Source of the DNA: Pararge aegeria
Taxonomy: Eukaryota > Arthropoda > Insecta > Lepidoptera > Nymphalidae
Assembly: GCF_905163445.1 (NCBI RefSeq)
Contig: NC_053191.1
Location: 14,136,001 to 14,200,000, forward strand
Reading direction: 5' to 3'
DNA: 64,000 nucleotides
Of the stretch, positions 1 through 10,298 are shown piece after piece; positions within the stretch are counted from its first letter, which is position 1; each line of letters begins with the position of its first letter. Made by a program: the position numbers and the translations under genes. The notes under the pieces are model-generated. The model was not told the DNA's origin, ran no database searches, and saw nothing but the letters and a program-made list of their open reading frames with translations.

Positions 1-483
1 TAGCTTAATAATGTTTTGTATCTGCTTGGGTGATGAAGGTTTCAAAAAAATTGAGTTATATTTATTCCAAACAATATTAATTTTTTTATTTGTTTTAATA
101 TTTTTTCGATTGAGAAAATGCTCGTTAAATGCCTCTGCTATATCTTTAGGGTTTGTTACAATTAGGCCTTCTTTTTTAATCTGATATATTTTATTTTCAC
201 TACTTTTAGTTTTATATTCATTTATAATGCTCCATGTAGTTTTAGATTTATTATTAGCAGTTTTAATTTTGTAATCGTTTTGAGCTTTTTGAGTTAATTT
301 TATAATATTCTTTAGCCTTCTTCTGTATGCTTTAAATTCTTTTTTATGTATATAACTACCTTTTCCTCTACATTTCCACAATAACTTTCTTTTATTTTTA
401 CAACATTGCCTTATGCCCTTTGAAATCCATTTTGGTTTTTGATGCGAATGTATTTTTACTTTTATGAGCGGAAAGCTGAGGTA
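1..483 (-). mobile_element. CR1/Jockey-like LINE fragment, cut by window edge
   Basis: The minus strand is open without a stop from about 480 to 1. It reads FPLIKVKIHSHQKPKWISKG, then KNKRKLLWKCRGKG, EFKAYRRRLKNIIKLTQKAQ, KTTWSIINEYKTKSSENK and DIAEAFNEHFLN. This is the linker between endonuclease and reverse transcriptase in CR1/Jockey-type non-LTR elements. Lack of stops suggests a fairly young copy; the rest lies outside the window. Confidence 0.8.
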
Positions 484-489
484 GTAAAA

Positions 490-600
490 CAACATAATTT
501 TAAAACGCACATAATTTTGAAAAGTTGAGATGCTTGCCGGGATGCGAACTCGGCCCACCGAAAGTTAAACCGAAGTCCTAACCACTGAGCTATCACCGTA
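490..600 (-). repeat. SINE A head (tRNA-derived), truncated
   Basis: Read on the minus strand it has a pol III A box (TAGCTCAGTGG) and B box (GAGTTCGCATCCC), then the family body GTTATGTGCGTTTTAA-like text. Only about 110 bp are present. Confidence 0.75.
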
Positions 601-811
601 TTTATTTAATTACTAACATTAAATATGTAATTAAGTATTATGAAAGTTTATAATAGCATAAATATTTGTCATAAATATCTATTAAAGTATATATAAATTT
701 TTTATCGGTATTTTTGTAGTTAATATGTATGTACATGTAAGTTTATTTAATTTTTTTGTATCATACTTTATGCACCATCCACTTTCCACTTTTTTATCGG
801 CTTCGTACGCT

Positions 812-935
812 CAGGTTGCCTTTAAAAGATCACTTTTAGTGATAAGGCCGCCTTTGCACCCTAGGTACTAAGTACTACTACTGTTTTCCTTGTATTTTTT
901 CTATTGTGTTATGTTGCAATAAAGTTTTTTTACTC
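812..935 (+). repeat. LINE tail, family D
   Basis: The motif GATAAGGCCGCCTTTG and the end TGTTGCAATAAAG recur at 8840 (interrupted by a transposon), 23375 (minus), 41900 and 47885. I take them as 3' ends of one non-LTR family; the family was not named. Confidence 0.55.
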
Positions 936-962
936 TATTAAAATAAGTTTCAAAATCTTAAA

Positions 963-1363
963 TCTATATATATAAAAGAGAAAGTGTGTGGGTATGTTCC
1001 GTATAGGCTCCGAAACGGCTGGACCGATTTCAATGAAACTTTCAGGGAATCTCCGGATTGACCTGGCGAGTAATCCTGTAAATCCTGTCGATCGGAGCAC
1101 TCCTATTTTTGTCAAACTGTCAATTACAGCTTTTATTTACTATGAGGATATTCTATTTTTGGGTGTACATAGGTGTAGATAATGATCATCACCCGCTCGA
1201 GAAGAGAATAGAAGAGATTTTTTATTTCTCTACGTATTCATACGGAGAGAAATAAAAAATTTAATATATTATGAGACTGAAATTAAAAATTTAATGATGT
1301 AAGTTTATTGTTTAAATAAAATAAAGCAAAATCTAGCCCCGCGAAGCGGCCTGCGTACGCTAG
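963..1363 (+). mobile_element. Helitron-like non-autonomous element
   Basis: It begins TCTATATATATAAA after an A and ends with a short hairpin (CCGC-GAA-GCGG), ten bases, then CTAG before a T. TC start, CTRR end, 3' hairpin and insertion between A and T are the Helitron rules. 401 bp, no coding capacity; resembles lepidopteran Lep1-type elements. Confidence 0.65.
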
Positions 1364-1583
1364 TTAATATATAATGATGAAACTAGTCTCAAATATGATT
1401 GTTTAATAGGTATCTATTAAAAAAGTCCTAGTCCAAGTCGTGAAGACTTGAGAATCAACCAAATGACTTTGCTTCTAGCTATCTATAAAAAAAGGCTATG
1501 TAACTTATTTAAAGAGATGTTCTTAGCGGGAGACACACTTAACTTGTGAAGCCATACTTAACAAGTTTGATTATATTATTTAC

Positions 1584-2210
1584 TAGCTGACCAGCGCAAC
1601 TTCGTCTGCACCGAATCGGTTATTAGAAGTTTAAATATCTTTAAAAAACCTAGAAACGAATTGCAGGGCTGCCTACCAGGTCCAGTTTTATTTCCTAACT
1701 ATGTTATTCGCGGCCGCGCGGACCGCTGCATTTTTCTTGCTTTTTGCGTTTCTATACCCGTCGCTACATCTAAGCGATAGGTGCAATTTGAATAATTTAA
1801 AAAGGAATTCGCAGGTATATAATCAGAATTAATATTTATAAAACTATTTATTTGGATAAGGATTAATATGATTTTAATCCTTGTCCAAATATATAGATAG
1901 GAATGTCAACATCTTACGATTATACCCGTGTTTTGAAAGAAAAATTATAAAAAAGCAGTTATTGTGAATTAACCATAACAGTTAGACATATAGCTTCGCG
2001 GATTCTATTGTTGATAATCACGATTACTTTAAACATACATTTTTAAAATTGATAAAAAAAATCTTCCCGTTTCCCCGAGGAAACTTATTGTTTATCGGGA
2101 TAAAAAGTATCCTATATGTTAAACCGGAATACCAGCTACCACTATACCAAATTTTATTTAAATCCGTTCTGTAGTTTTCACGTGATGCCCGGACAGACAG
2201 ACAAAAATTA
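1584..2210 (+). repeat. Interspersed repeat, family F
   Basis: It begins TAGCTGACCAGCGCAACTTCG and later has GGGATAAAAAGTATCCTATA and a run of CAGACAGACA. Related text appears at 6750, 15555, 16500 (minus), 35571, 46490 (minus), 50376 and 57230. Class unresolved. Confidence 0.5.
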
Positions 2211-3571
2211 AATAAAAATCTGTTTTGGACTCAGTATATCGATTATAAAGATCAAAGTTTTCTAAATATATTAATTGTATAGAAATCTTCCAGTTTTATT
2301 ATAAGTCGGTATATATAAGTTTTTCTGATCGCAGAAAATCTAAGGCAAAAAAAAAATCGTTCAGCTAGTTATACAATGTTGCACAAACATTTTACGCTAT
2401 CACAAACATAACACGTAGTAAACAACACTTGTTATGAAAATGAGGACGAGTTTATCACATTACTAAAAAAAAAAAGTAATATCACTCCATCCAGCACGTT
2501 GTAAAGCTCTCGTCTTCCATACAAGTTCGTTGAGCCTTAGCACTGTTTCATCCGAACGCGTTAAATAAAAAAAACCGTCAAGTGCTAATCGACGCGCGTT
2601 CGGAGAGGGTTCTGTATCATTACAAAATTTCATTGCAATCGGTATCGAATTTAACTTGAGTATTATTCTTGTACTATCAACAAAATAGCTTTCATTACTT
2701 TATTTCTTCGTGGTTTTCAGTCGTTAGATAACCTAACTATATCATGACGTAATAATATTTATCGTCAAGGATTATTTGGTGAATGAAATACCGGCCCTGA
2801 GTTTGTGGCATAAATTAATAATAATAAGTTATTCACTATACTATTATACTTCAAATATAAAAAAAATATTATAAACCAAGCTCAGTTATCCCTAGTTGGG
2901 GAAGTATTATTTTTCTTAATTCATTGTTACAATTTTGTATTAATTGTGTATGTATTACATATATCAAATTATCTGTCTAAATAACAAGTACCAATCTATA
3001 TTAACTATCTGGGTTATGGCGCGGGCGACGTAACGAATTTCTAAACTCGTAAGTGCGCTTTTGGCTTGATAAGGTTTGGGACCCCTGAGCTACGGAACCC
3101 TAATAAGTTACACATCTACTCTGCGGTACAACAGCAAGTGCAAGATGCGCCTAACACATTACACTATATAAAAAAGTAATAATAACACTAAGTAGTAGAG
3201 TCCACGTTGTAAAGCTCTCTTCCCCATACAAGTTCGTTGCACCGTGGAACTTTTTTATTTGCACGTGTTAAATTATGCGCGTACATGAAAGCCGGATAAT
3301 ATGAGCCCGTGCCTCGTCATAATAGAATGAAGAGCACTCATTCGAATTTCGAATGAATTTGAAAGGGCGTGGCTTATAGTGGTGTTCGCGATTTTAGTAT
3401 CGATAGTTTTAAGCGTCTTTCGAAAATTTCCACAGTATTTTTTTTTTTAATCTGCAATGCAAACAATCATTTCGTTTTTTTTTTGTGTAAAGTTTATTTT
3501 AGATTGTTAAGAAAATAATAAAAACACACTCACATAAAGGAAATCTTTTTAAATTGTTTATTTTTGTTATA
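2211..3571. other. AT-rich sequence, no gene seen
   Basis: No open frame, splice-linked exon or recognised repeat of note. Two short related stretches near 2490-2540 and 3200-3245 share CACGTTGTAAAGCTCTC, a diverged local duplication. Confidence 0.4.
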
Positions 3572-3829
3572 AATAAATAAATATACTACGACAATACACA
3601 CATCGCCGTCTAGCCCCAAAGTAAGCGTAGCTTCTGTTATGGGTACTAAGATGACTGATAAATATTTTTATGAATAATACTCATAAATACTTATAATATA
3701 CAGATAAACATCCAGACACTAAAAACATTCATGTTCTTCACATAAACATTTTTCAGTTGTGGTAATCGAACCCACGGTCTTGGACTCGGAAAGCAGGGTT
3801 GATGCTCAATGCGCTAGTCAGCCGTCAAA
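3572..3829 (-). repeat. SINE B copy
   Basis: The minus strand gives GGCTGACTAGCGCA... then TGGGTTCGATTACC (B box) and the typical body ending CTACGCTTACTTTGGGGCTA and GTCGTAGTATATTTATT. Near full length. Confidence 0.75.
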
Positions 3830-4782
3830 AAAATATAATGAAAATAAAATGACGTCAGAATAGTTTTAGTAATTCAGTGTTACTTGTAATTTTACTATGT
3901 AAGACATACGCTAAAGAATAAGTAGTTACATCATGTTAAAAAGTAAAAATTTGTTCCCATGAAACTAAGGAAGGTGTCGGATGGACGTTTAAAGCTAAAA
4001 TTACAAATTTTACTACTGCCCGTAAACATTTTATAGGTGTATTGAATTTTTATCACACATCCTATCTAAACCATAAACAAGCAATTTTTTTATGTCACAC
4101 ATTAGTTAGTCGTTAACTAACATGGTCCTAACAACGAGAATATGAGAAACTACTTAATTTAAATAATTGTTTCTAAATGGTGTTTTTACTTGTTAATTAA
4201 TTAAAATGTTAACATTTTATTACTTGTGTCAGGTATTTTGTTTTTGATGTCTTTGTCTACTATTATCCACTGCAGCTGTCACTGTTCAGAATCTAAATAT
4301 ATATAAATTTTGTGACGATTGCGACATTCTATAATATTCAATGACAAGGTTATATTGACATGTGCTGATCTAACTTTAATTTTCTACTCTCAATTATTCT
4401 ATTTTAACAAATGAAAATATTTATAAATTGTGAAAGTGATATTAATTATTAATGCATTTTAAATAGACTATAAAATGAAATAGTGAATATTAAATGAAAT
4501 GAATGATAATAAAAGTTTTACTTGAATCGCGCGTAAAGGTTATACGCACACACTTTGTTTTTGCTTTTGGCACAGAGATTTTTTTTGTGTAAATTCGAAC
4601 GCCCGTAACATCACTACAGGAACACACGTTCGATTTTCAGCCCATTGTTCTAAGTTTTATTAGCTCCATCAGCCTAGCCGGGTTTTTTTTATTTATTGTC
4701 TGTTCATAACGCGTTGAAGTAACATCCGTCATCCGTTTGCAGCGATAAAAATGATTTCGATACTATCTTTTTTCCACTACAA
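3830..4782. other. Non-coding, nothing recognised
   Basis: AT-rich sequence without convincing exons, repeats or RNA genes. Confidence 0.4.
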
Positions 4783-4970
4783 GGAGTAAGCTAGCTAGTT
4801 AGCCCTGGAATGCAATCTCACCTGGTGTTAGTGATGATGTAGTCTAAGATAGTAGGGCTAACCTGTTAGGGAGTATTCGGTTTCTACGTGAAATACGGGC
4901 GGCTTTCTCGGTATGGTGGTAACTAGCCACGACCGAAGCCTCCCACCAGACAAGATTAGAGAAATTTCAG
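4783..4970 (-). repeat. SINE C, 3' part
   Basis: On the minus strand it reads TCTGGTGGGAGGCTTCGGTC, GTGGCTAGTTACCA, then AACAGGTTAGCCC and a terminal piece. Same family as copies at 14900, 22398, 25275, 31760, 34518 and 45637. Confidence 0.65.
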
Positions 4971-5486
4971 AAATTATAAATTCCCAAATTTCCCCTGCTG
5001 CGAATGGAACTCGAGAACTCCAACTGAAAACCACAGCGCTCAACGCTGCCTTTTCCCTTGCGGTCTTCAAAAACTTACTTAATGTAAAATCTTGCTCATT
5101 TATCCCTAGTGACATAAGCTACTTTTTATCCCTCGCAAAGACGCAAAGCATATTAAGCTGACGGTCTAGGTGTACTGTGACCTTGTACCTTGTGAATATA
5201 ACCGTTAAAGCGAGATCAGCTCAGTAATGAGTATATAATCTGACTAATATTATGAATACGGATGTGAGTTTCTTTGTAACGCTTTCACGTCTCAGCTTCT
5301 CTATCGAATATTATGAAATTTTGCACATATTAAAAAGTAGAATGTGTTTTGATAGTATTATGTTCTTGTAATATACAGGATACTTTCAGGATCGTTTTAA
5401 ATGCGAAAGAAAGTATATTAAGTACTTTTTATTTATTTCACGCAGCAACTTTCGCATTCATAGAACTTAGTAGCGAAGTAGAGATT

Positions 5487-5540
5487 CGCGGAAATATCCT
5501 AATCTTCTGGTTGCGACCGGAAGATTGGGATATTTCCGTG
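5487..5540 (+). other. 24-bp hairpin with a six-base loop
   Basis: Arms 5487-5510 and 5517-5540 pair over 24 positions. The only three non-Watson-Crick positions are G-U wobbles if + strand RNA is made. No known family. Confidence 0.6.
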
Positions 5541-5754
5541 AAAATAAAAAAAAAACTTGTTTACCTGGTGTACGACGTAATAAGCAAAAACATAACTTTG
5601 CTCAGAGAAAAATGAACGGTTCCTGAGCGATTTGAAAAAAAATTATGTCAAACAATGTTTCATATAACACATCCTTATGAACCGTTAGAATATAATTTTA
5701 CGAAAGAAAGCTGTCATATAATCTCATTAATGTCTTACTAGCTGTTGCCGCTGG

Positions 5755-5856
5755 AAACAAGCGGCCCAGGACAGTAGATTTTGGAACTCCCTACAAAAGG
5801 CCCATGTCCAGCTTTAGACTTCAATCGGTTAAAGTGATGATGATGATGATGATGAT
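5755..5856 (+). mobile_element. RTE LINE 3' end fragment
   Basis: TTTGGAACTCCCTACAAAAG, then GGCCCATGTCCAGC, followed by a (GAT)n tail: the 3' terminus of lepidopteran RTE elements. 5'-truncated. Confidence 0.6.
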
Positions 5857-5981
5857 AGCTGTGGCCCACTTTCTTCGTCCGCGTTCATTACAAATCCCAT
5901 AGGAATTTCCTGGGATAAGAAGTAACTCTATTCCAAAAATAAAGTTGAATGCTGAGTTAGCGCGTGAAAGAAGGAACAACA

Positions 5982-6126
5982 TCCATCCATTTATCCATCC
6001 ATCCATCCATCCACCCATCCATCCACCCATCCATCCATCCATCCGGCCATCCATCCATCCATCCATCCATCAATCCATCCACCCACCCACCCACCCATCC
6101 ATCCATCCATCCATCCATCCACCCAA
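5982..6126 (+). repeat. (ATCC)n microsatellite
   Basis: About 140 bp of ATCC/CACC units. It produces meaningless open frames on both strands. A shorter ATCC run lies at 6918-6940. Confidence 0.95.
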
Positions 6127-6749
6127 TCCACAAAATATTAAAGATACGAAACCATTTTCGTAGTTATAATATTAGTAAGGATATGTCTTATGATATTCAG
6201 ATATGCCAGCTGGGTATAAATTACTTCGCCAATGTCGCGTGCTATATTATATAGTCTAGAATCTAGATGGAATGCACGGCATTCGCTTGCCTAGTCAATG
6301 CTAATGCCTAATGATTCTTGCCATAAAAGTACGCGAAGTAGTATATTATATAGTCTCATATAATTATTACCTCGTCACCCTCACCTAGTATAGCGATATA
6401 CGAAATGGTTCATCCAATTGATAGACAAACCAACTTGGTATTTATGGTCGGCGACTTTGGTCGGTTGGGGGTTGGAAAAATACAGTCCGATGAGATAAAA
6501 TGCTTCTTCTCGTGGGACTTATGTAAGTTAACAATAACTCACACGATCAGATGTATGGCCCAGAGCCAAGGATAAGTAATAGAAAAATATATAATTGACT
6601 TTCATTCAAGCTACTTTTATAAGGTCTATTTTTTACTGTTACTGCTTATATATGGTTAAGCATTTTTTTTTTTTCTAAATTGATAAAAATTAATCAAAGA
6701 TTTGGCTACTGACTCCATCCGTCTACTAAAAGTATAGAATCTGGGATTC
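6127..6749. other. Non-coding, nothing recognised
   Basis: No gene or clear repeat. Confidence 0.4.
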
Positions 6750-6972
6750 TGTTGGCCGCGGCTTCGTACGCGGTTTTTTGGTTTTACATAAATCCTGCGG
6801 GTACCATACATTTTTCCGGGATAAGAAGGAGCCTATGTGTTAATCTAGGATATAATCTATCTCCATTCTAAATTTCAGTCTAATTGCTTCAGTCGTTTTT
6901 GCGTAAAGGGAAACAAACATCCATCCGTCCATCCATCCATACAAACTTTCGCATTTATAATATTAGTAGGAT
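6750..6972 (+). repeat. Interspersed repeat, family F
   Basis: GGCTTCGTACGCGG, then CCGGGATAAGAAGGAGCCTA, ending CATTTATAATATTAGTAGGA. Contains a small ATCC run. Confidence 0.55.
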
Positions 6973-7240
6973 TCAATTTGGAAAATTGGGTTTCCACATT
7001 TAATTCATAATTCAATGTAACAGGTGCTGTTGTAACAGGCGAACAAACTTGATTGCCATCCACAAATGTCCCAGACAAGTTAAGCTTTAGTTGACTGGTT
7101 GGAAATTCTAATAATTTAGTGGTTGACCCACCCTACTGACCCAGTGTTGGATCGGTGCCAACCAAGTTTGTTCGTCTGCTAACAGCGTTTAATGTGAATT
7201 ACCAAAACCACACTATATTAAGATCGAGAGTCTTTGATCT
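6972..7240. repeat. Decayed foldback element
   Basis: Arms around 7024-7062 and 7155-7190 are imperfect inverted copies sharing CAAGTTTGTTCG and GCTGTT. No coding capacity. Confidence 0.45.
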
Positions 7241-7559
7241 TAAAAGCATGACTTAAAACTATGATTAAATATTTACTTTCCAATACGGGCCACTTCAAGA
7301 AAAGATTTGGGAACTGACCTGATTAAAAAATATCTATAATTTAGTTCGCTGGCTCATTGATTACATTGGGTTGTCTGTCTTGAACTGATAAGTGAGGTCT
7401 ATAAAGCATACTTAGCCTTACCTCAGTGATATGAAACAGTACAAACGAGACAAACTGATGTGTACGTTTTAACTAAATAAAAACAAATTACAGTCCCTTA
7501 GAACGCAACTTAAGACTAACGCCTGAGGTCAATATAAAATATTATATTGATTATTTTTC

Positions 7560-7760
7560 CTAACCAAATATCGACCAATAGAATTGCACCATTCGACGTC
7601 ACGTGGTACAACCTACATGGTATTATACTGATAATTTTTTGAAAATTTTCTCTGGTAGTTGCTATATATATTTTGCTATATTTATTCATTATGAAATTCT
7701 TATTTGTTAACTGTACATTTCGTCTCATGGTGCAATTCTATTGGCCGACATTTGGGACGG
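7560..7760. repeat. Foldback element 1
   Basis: The arms 7564-7591 and 7728-7755 are inverted copies with about three mismatches, sharing CCAATAGAATTGCACCA. Confidence 0.65.
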
Positions 7761-7775
7761 AAAAATAATCCCCCG

Positions 7776-7920
7776 AATACCACACGAGTTTCAAAATTAT
7801 CTGGCATTTCCCTCAAGGTTCCCTGCAAACAAATAAAGTCGTCAAGTTTTTTGAATCCTTCATTTGTTTGCAACGAACCTATCGGGAAATACCCGATAAT
7901 TTTGAAGCTCTTGTGGTATT
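7776..7920. repeat. Foldback element 2
   Basis: The arms 7776-7833 and 7862-7920 (about 58 bp) are inverted copies with some mismatches, sharing TCAAAATTATC and GCAAACAAAT. Loop under 30 bp. It lies directly beside foldback 1. Confidence 0.7.
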
Positions 7921-7929
7921 ATAAGTGAA

Positions 7930-8839
7930 TATTCTACTACCAATTACTAATTTTAAATTTATTTGATAAAAATTATATAAAGTTAGTTTTGTGATTTCTG
8001 TTGTCGTCAATTCTTAGGTCTAATTTAAGGTTGTACGCCTCATCACTCATCAGCGTATGCCTCCCCCCAACGCCTGATGTAGTAATAACTATCTAATCTA
8101 AAATCTTCAGATGACAGATGGAATGTAGAATTTAGCCTTATCTACGGAGAAGGAAGGAAAAAAGATAGCACTACTAAATTCAAGGAAAAAGAGAAAAAAA
8201 AACTGTCACAACCATGTCTTCGTTTTGTACTTAATATTAAGTTAGGTGTTCTTTACGTCGTTTTGAACTTTTATATACAATTATTATTTATTCACTTTAT
8301 TGCACAACCAAAAAAAAGGTTTACAAAAGGCGGACTTATTGCTTAAGCATTTTCTACCAGCCAAATTTCGCACGTGCGGGAAAAACGAGTGAGCGTGTGG
8401 CCAACATTTTTTTTAATTAATCTAATATAAAAAATATTGTTCAATCGCAACTAGCAGAAAAAAAAACTCCTTTGCTGTGGTTAGATAATCTATACTCATT
8501 CAACAATAATATTACGCAAAAACGTACTGCCGCAGTGTTCTGCGCAAGGTCGCCACTTCGATTCCCGCTGGAAACTTACGTCATTTAAGCGAAACTCTGT
8601 TATCTAAAAACTATGGAACATCTGTTTTTCATTAGACAGATAATAATATAAAATGACTCATCAGTATTATTAATAACAACCCATCACTACAGGGTAAGTC
8701 TCCGAATGAAGGGTTTAGCTTACGCAGGTTAATATTATTATATCTATATATTTGTACTATTTTTGTTTACGTATTCTTATGTAGTTATTTGAATGTAGGT
8801 TTAATAATAATTTTACACCACCTTGTTATCTTAATCCTA
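7930..8839. other. Non-coding, nothing recognised
   Basis: AT-rich. A weak tRNA-like stretch near 8525-8575 (CGATTCCCGCTGG) may be a SINE relic; not called. Confidence 0.35.
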
Positions 8840-8898
8840 AGGTTGCCTGGTAGAAATCGCTTCTAAGCGATAAGGCCGCCTTTTGTATTCTACTCCAG
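8840..8898 (+). repeat. LINE tail family D, left half
   Basis: GATAAGGCCGCCTTTTGTATTC; the rest of this copy resumes at 12479 after the Harbinger element. Confidence 0.6.
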
Positions 8899-9244
8899 CA
8901 GGGCTAGCATGGGCGGGGGACACTTCTCCACGGGGAAAGGATATAACGTTTATCCCCTCACGCATTTATATCCACCCCCCGAGCATGGGCACACGGGTGG
9001 ACAATATATCCACGGTGGATATAATAGGGGAAAGACGAACCCCCGGGAAATGTCACAAATTAATTATTCTAATCTGTGCTCATGGTTTTGACAAATAAAT
9101 TTTTCGTTTTCTGTTTTGTTTTAGTTGTCTAAGTTTTTTATTGTTTTTTTTATCTATAAATGTTCCTCGTCTGCGGCTGTTTGTTTATATTATTTATTCT
9201 GGATTTTTCAAAGTGGTTTAAAACCTACCTTTCGAGAAAATAAA

Positions 9245-9882
9245 ATGAGTGCTAAAAAGTAAGTCTTCTATTATAAAATGTTTAAAAAAGTGACTACCTA
9301 TTGATTTAGAAGCGTACCTAATGAATGAATGTTTTACAGTGAAAGTAAACAGAGACGTTAATCATCAAGATCCAATCCTGTTTACATATCAAATTATTGA
9401 TCTTGTACTATTTTATTTAAAGTTGTGCTTGCCTTTTTCTATGGCCCATTAGTTGACAAATTTGTGTTTATTCAGATCAAGAAGTAATAAAATACAATTG
9501 CAAATGTTGGTAGATTTCATGCCAACCCACAACCACCTTGCCACTGGGGAATTCACAGGAACTCTTAGGAGCCAAAAGGGCAGACTCCCAGTGGCAAATC
9601 TTAGTCATTACTGAAGGAGCATGGGCCAGACGGGACGGTCAATCAGTGGAAACAGTTAAGTCAATTTTGCGGTAAAGTAAGCAAGTGCAAAAAATTTAAA
9701 TTATTTATTAGTGTTGTTGGCATCAAACAAGTCTTGCATAATTTTTCCTTTATTTGCAGACGTGGCAGGACATTAAAAAAGCTGCAACAGCACGGGGACG
9801 CAGCACCACAGGCAACATATACATAGTATACATGTTGCTGCAAAGTCAACCAAGTGAAGAATTTATTTATTTTCCAGAGTAG
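9245..9882 (+). pseudogene. Harbinger Myb/SANT-like DNA-binding protein, broken
   Basis: Exon 1 (9245-9258, MSAK) joins in phase to an exon from 9476: SRSNKIQLQMLVDFMPTHNH then LATGEFTG. A frameshift follows near 9608, after which KEHGPDGTVNQWKQ is in another frame. A third exon from 9760 reads TWQDIKKAATARGRS. The LVDFM...TWQDIK pattern is that of the SANT-like second protein of Harbinger elements, which helps the transposase bind DNA. Confidence 0.65.
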
Positions 9883-10298
9883 GTATAGATGGAAGAATGC
9901 AGGATGCTCATTTATCACACAAAAATAAATTAAAAAGGATGAAAAGGTTAATTTAGAAATTTTATTAATTAAAATATGTATTTATAAATCTTTCACTTTT
10001 TTGTCGAGCAACTGTTAACAATCTTGTTTGATCGATATTTGATGTCTGATGTTGTTCTTCGCTCGTATTTACAAAATTTACTGTCATTTGCTCCATTAGA
10101 GTTCTGAAATATACAAATTATATTATGCTCAATACTGTTGACCCAAATTAGTAGGGCAAATTGTATGTGAAAATGCTGTGAAATTGTATGATTTATAAGG
10201 AACCATTATTATAAGATATAATTTTATAATATTACCAAACATTAATGTGCCCAATAATAATAAGTTATGGGAACTTAAATATTATTTAAAGTATATAT

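Noticed and set aside
4858..5161. Overlapping 82- and 85-residue frames
   Set aside because: They fall largely within a SINE C copy and its flank.
5821..6254. Open frames rich in Ile-His-Pro-Ser or Met-Asp-Gly-Trp
   Set aside because: They are translations of the (ATCC)n microsatellite on both strands.
7516..7928. 70- and 74-residue frames
   Set aside because: They lie on the foldback arms; the two frames are inverted images of each other in part.
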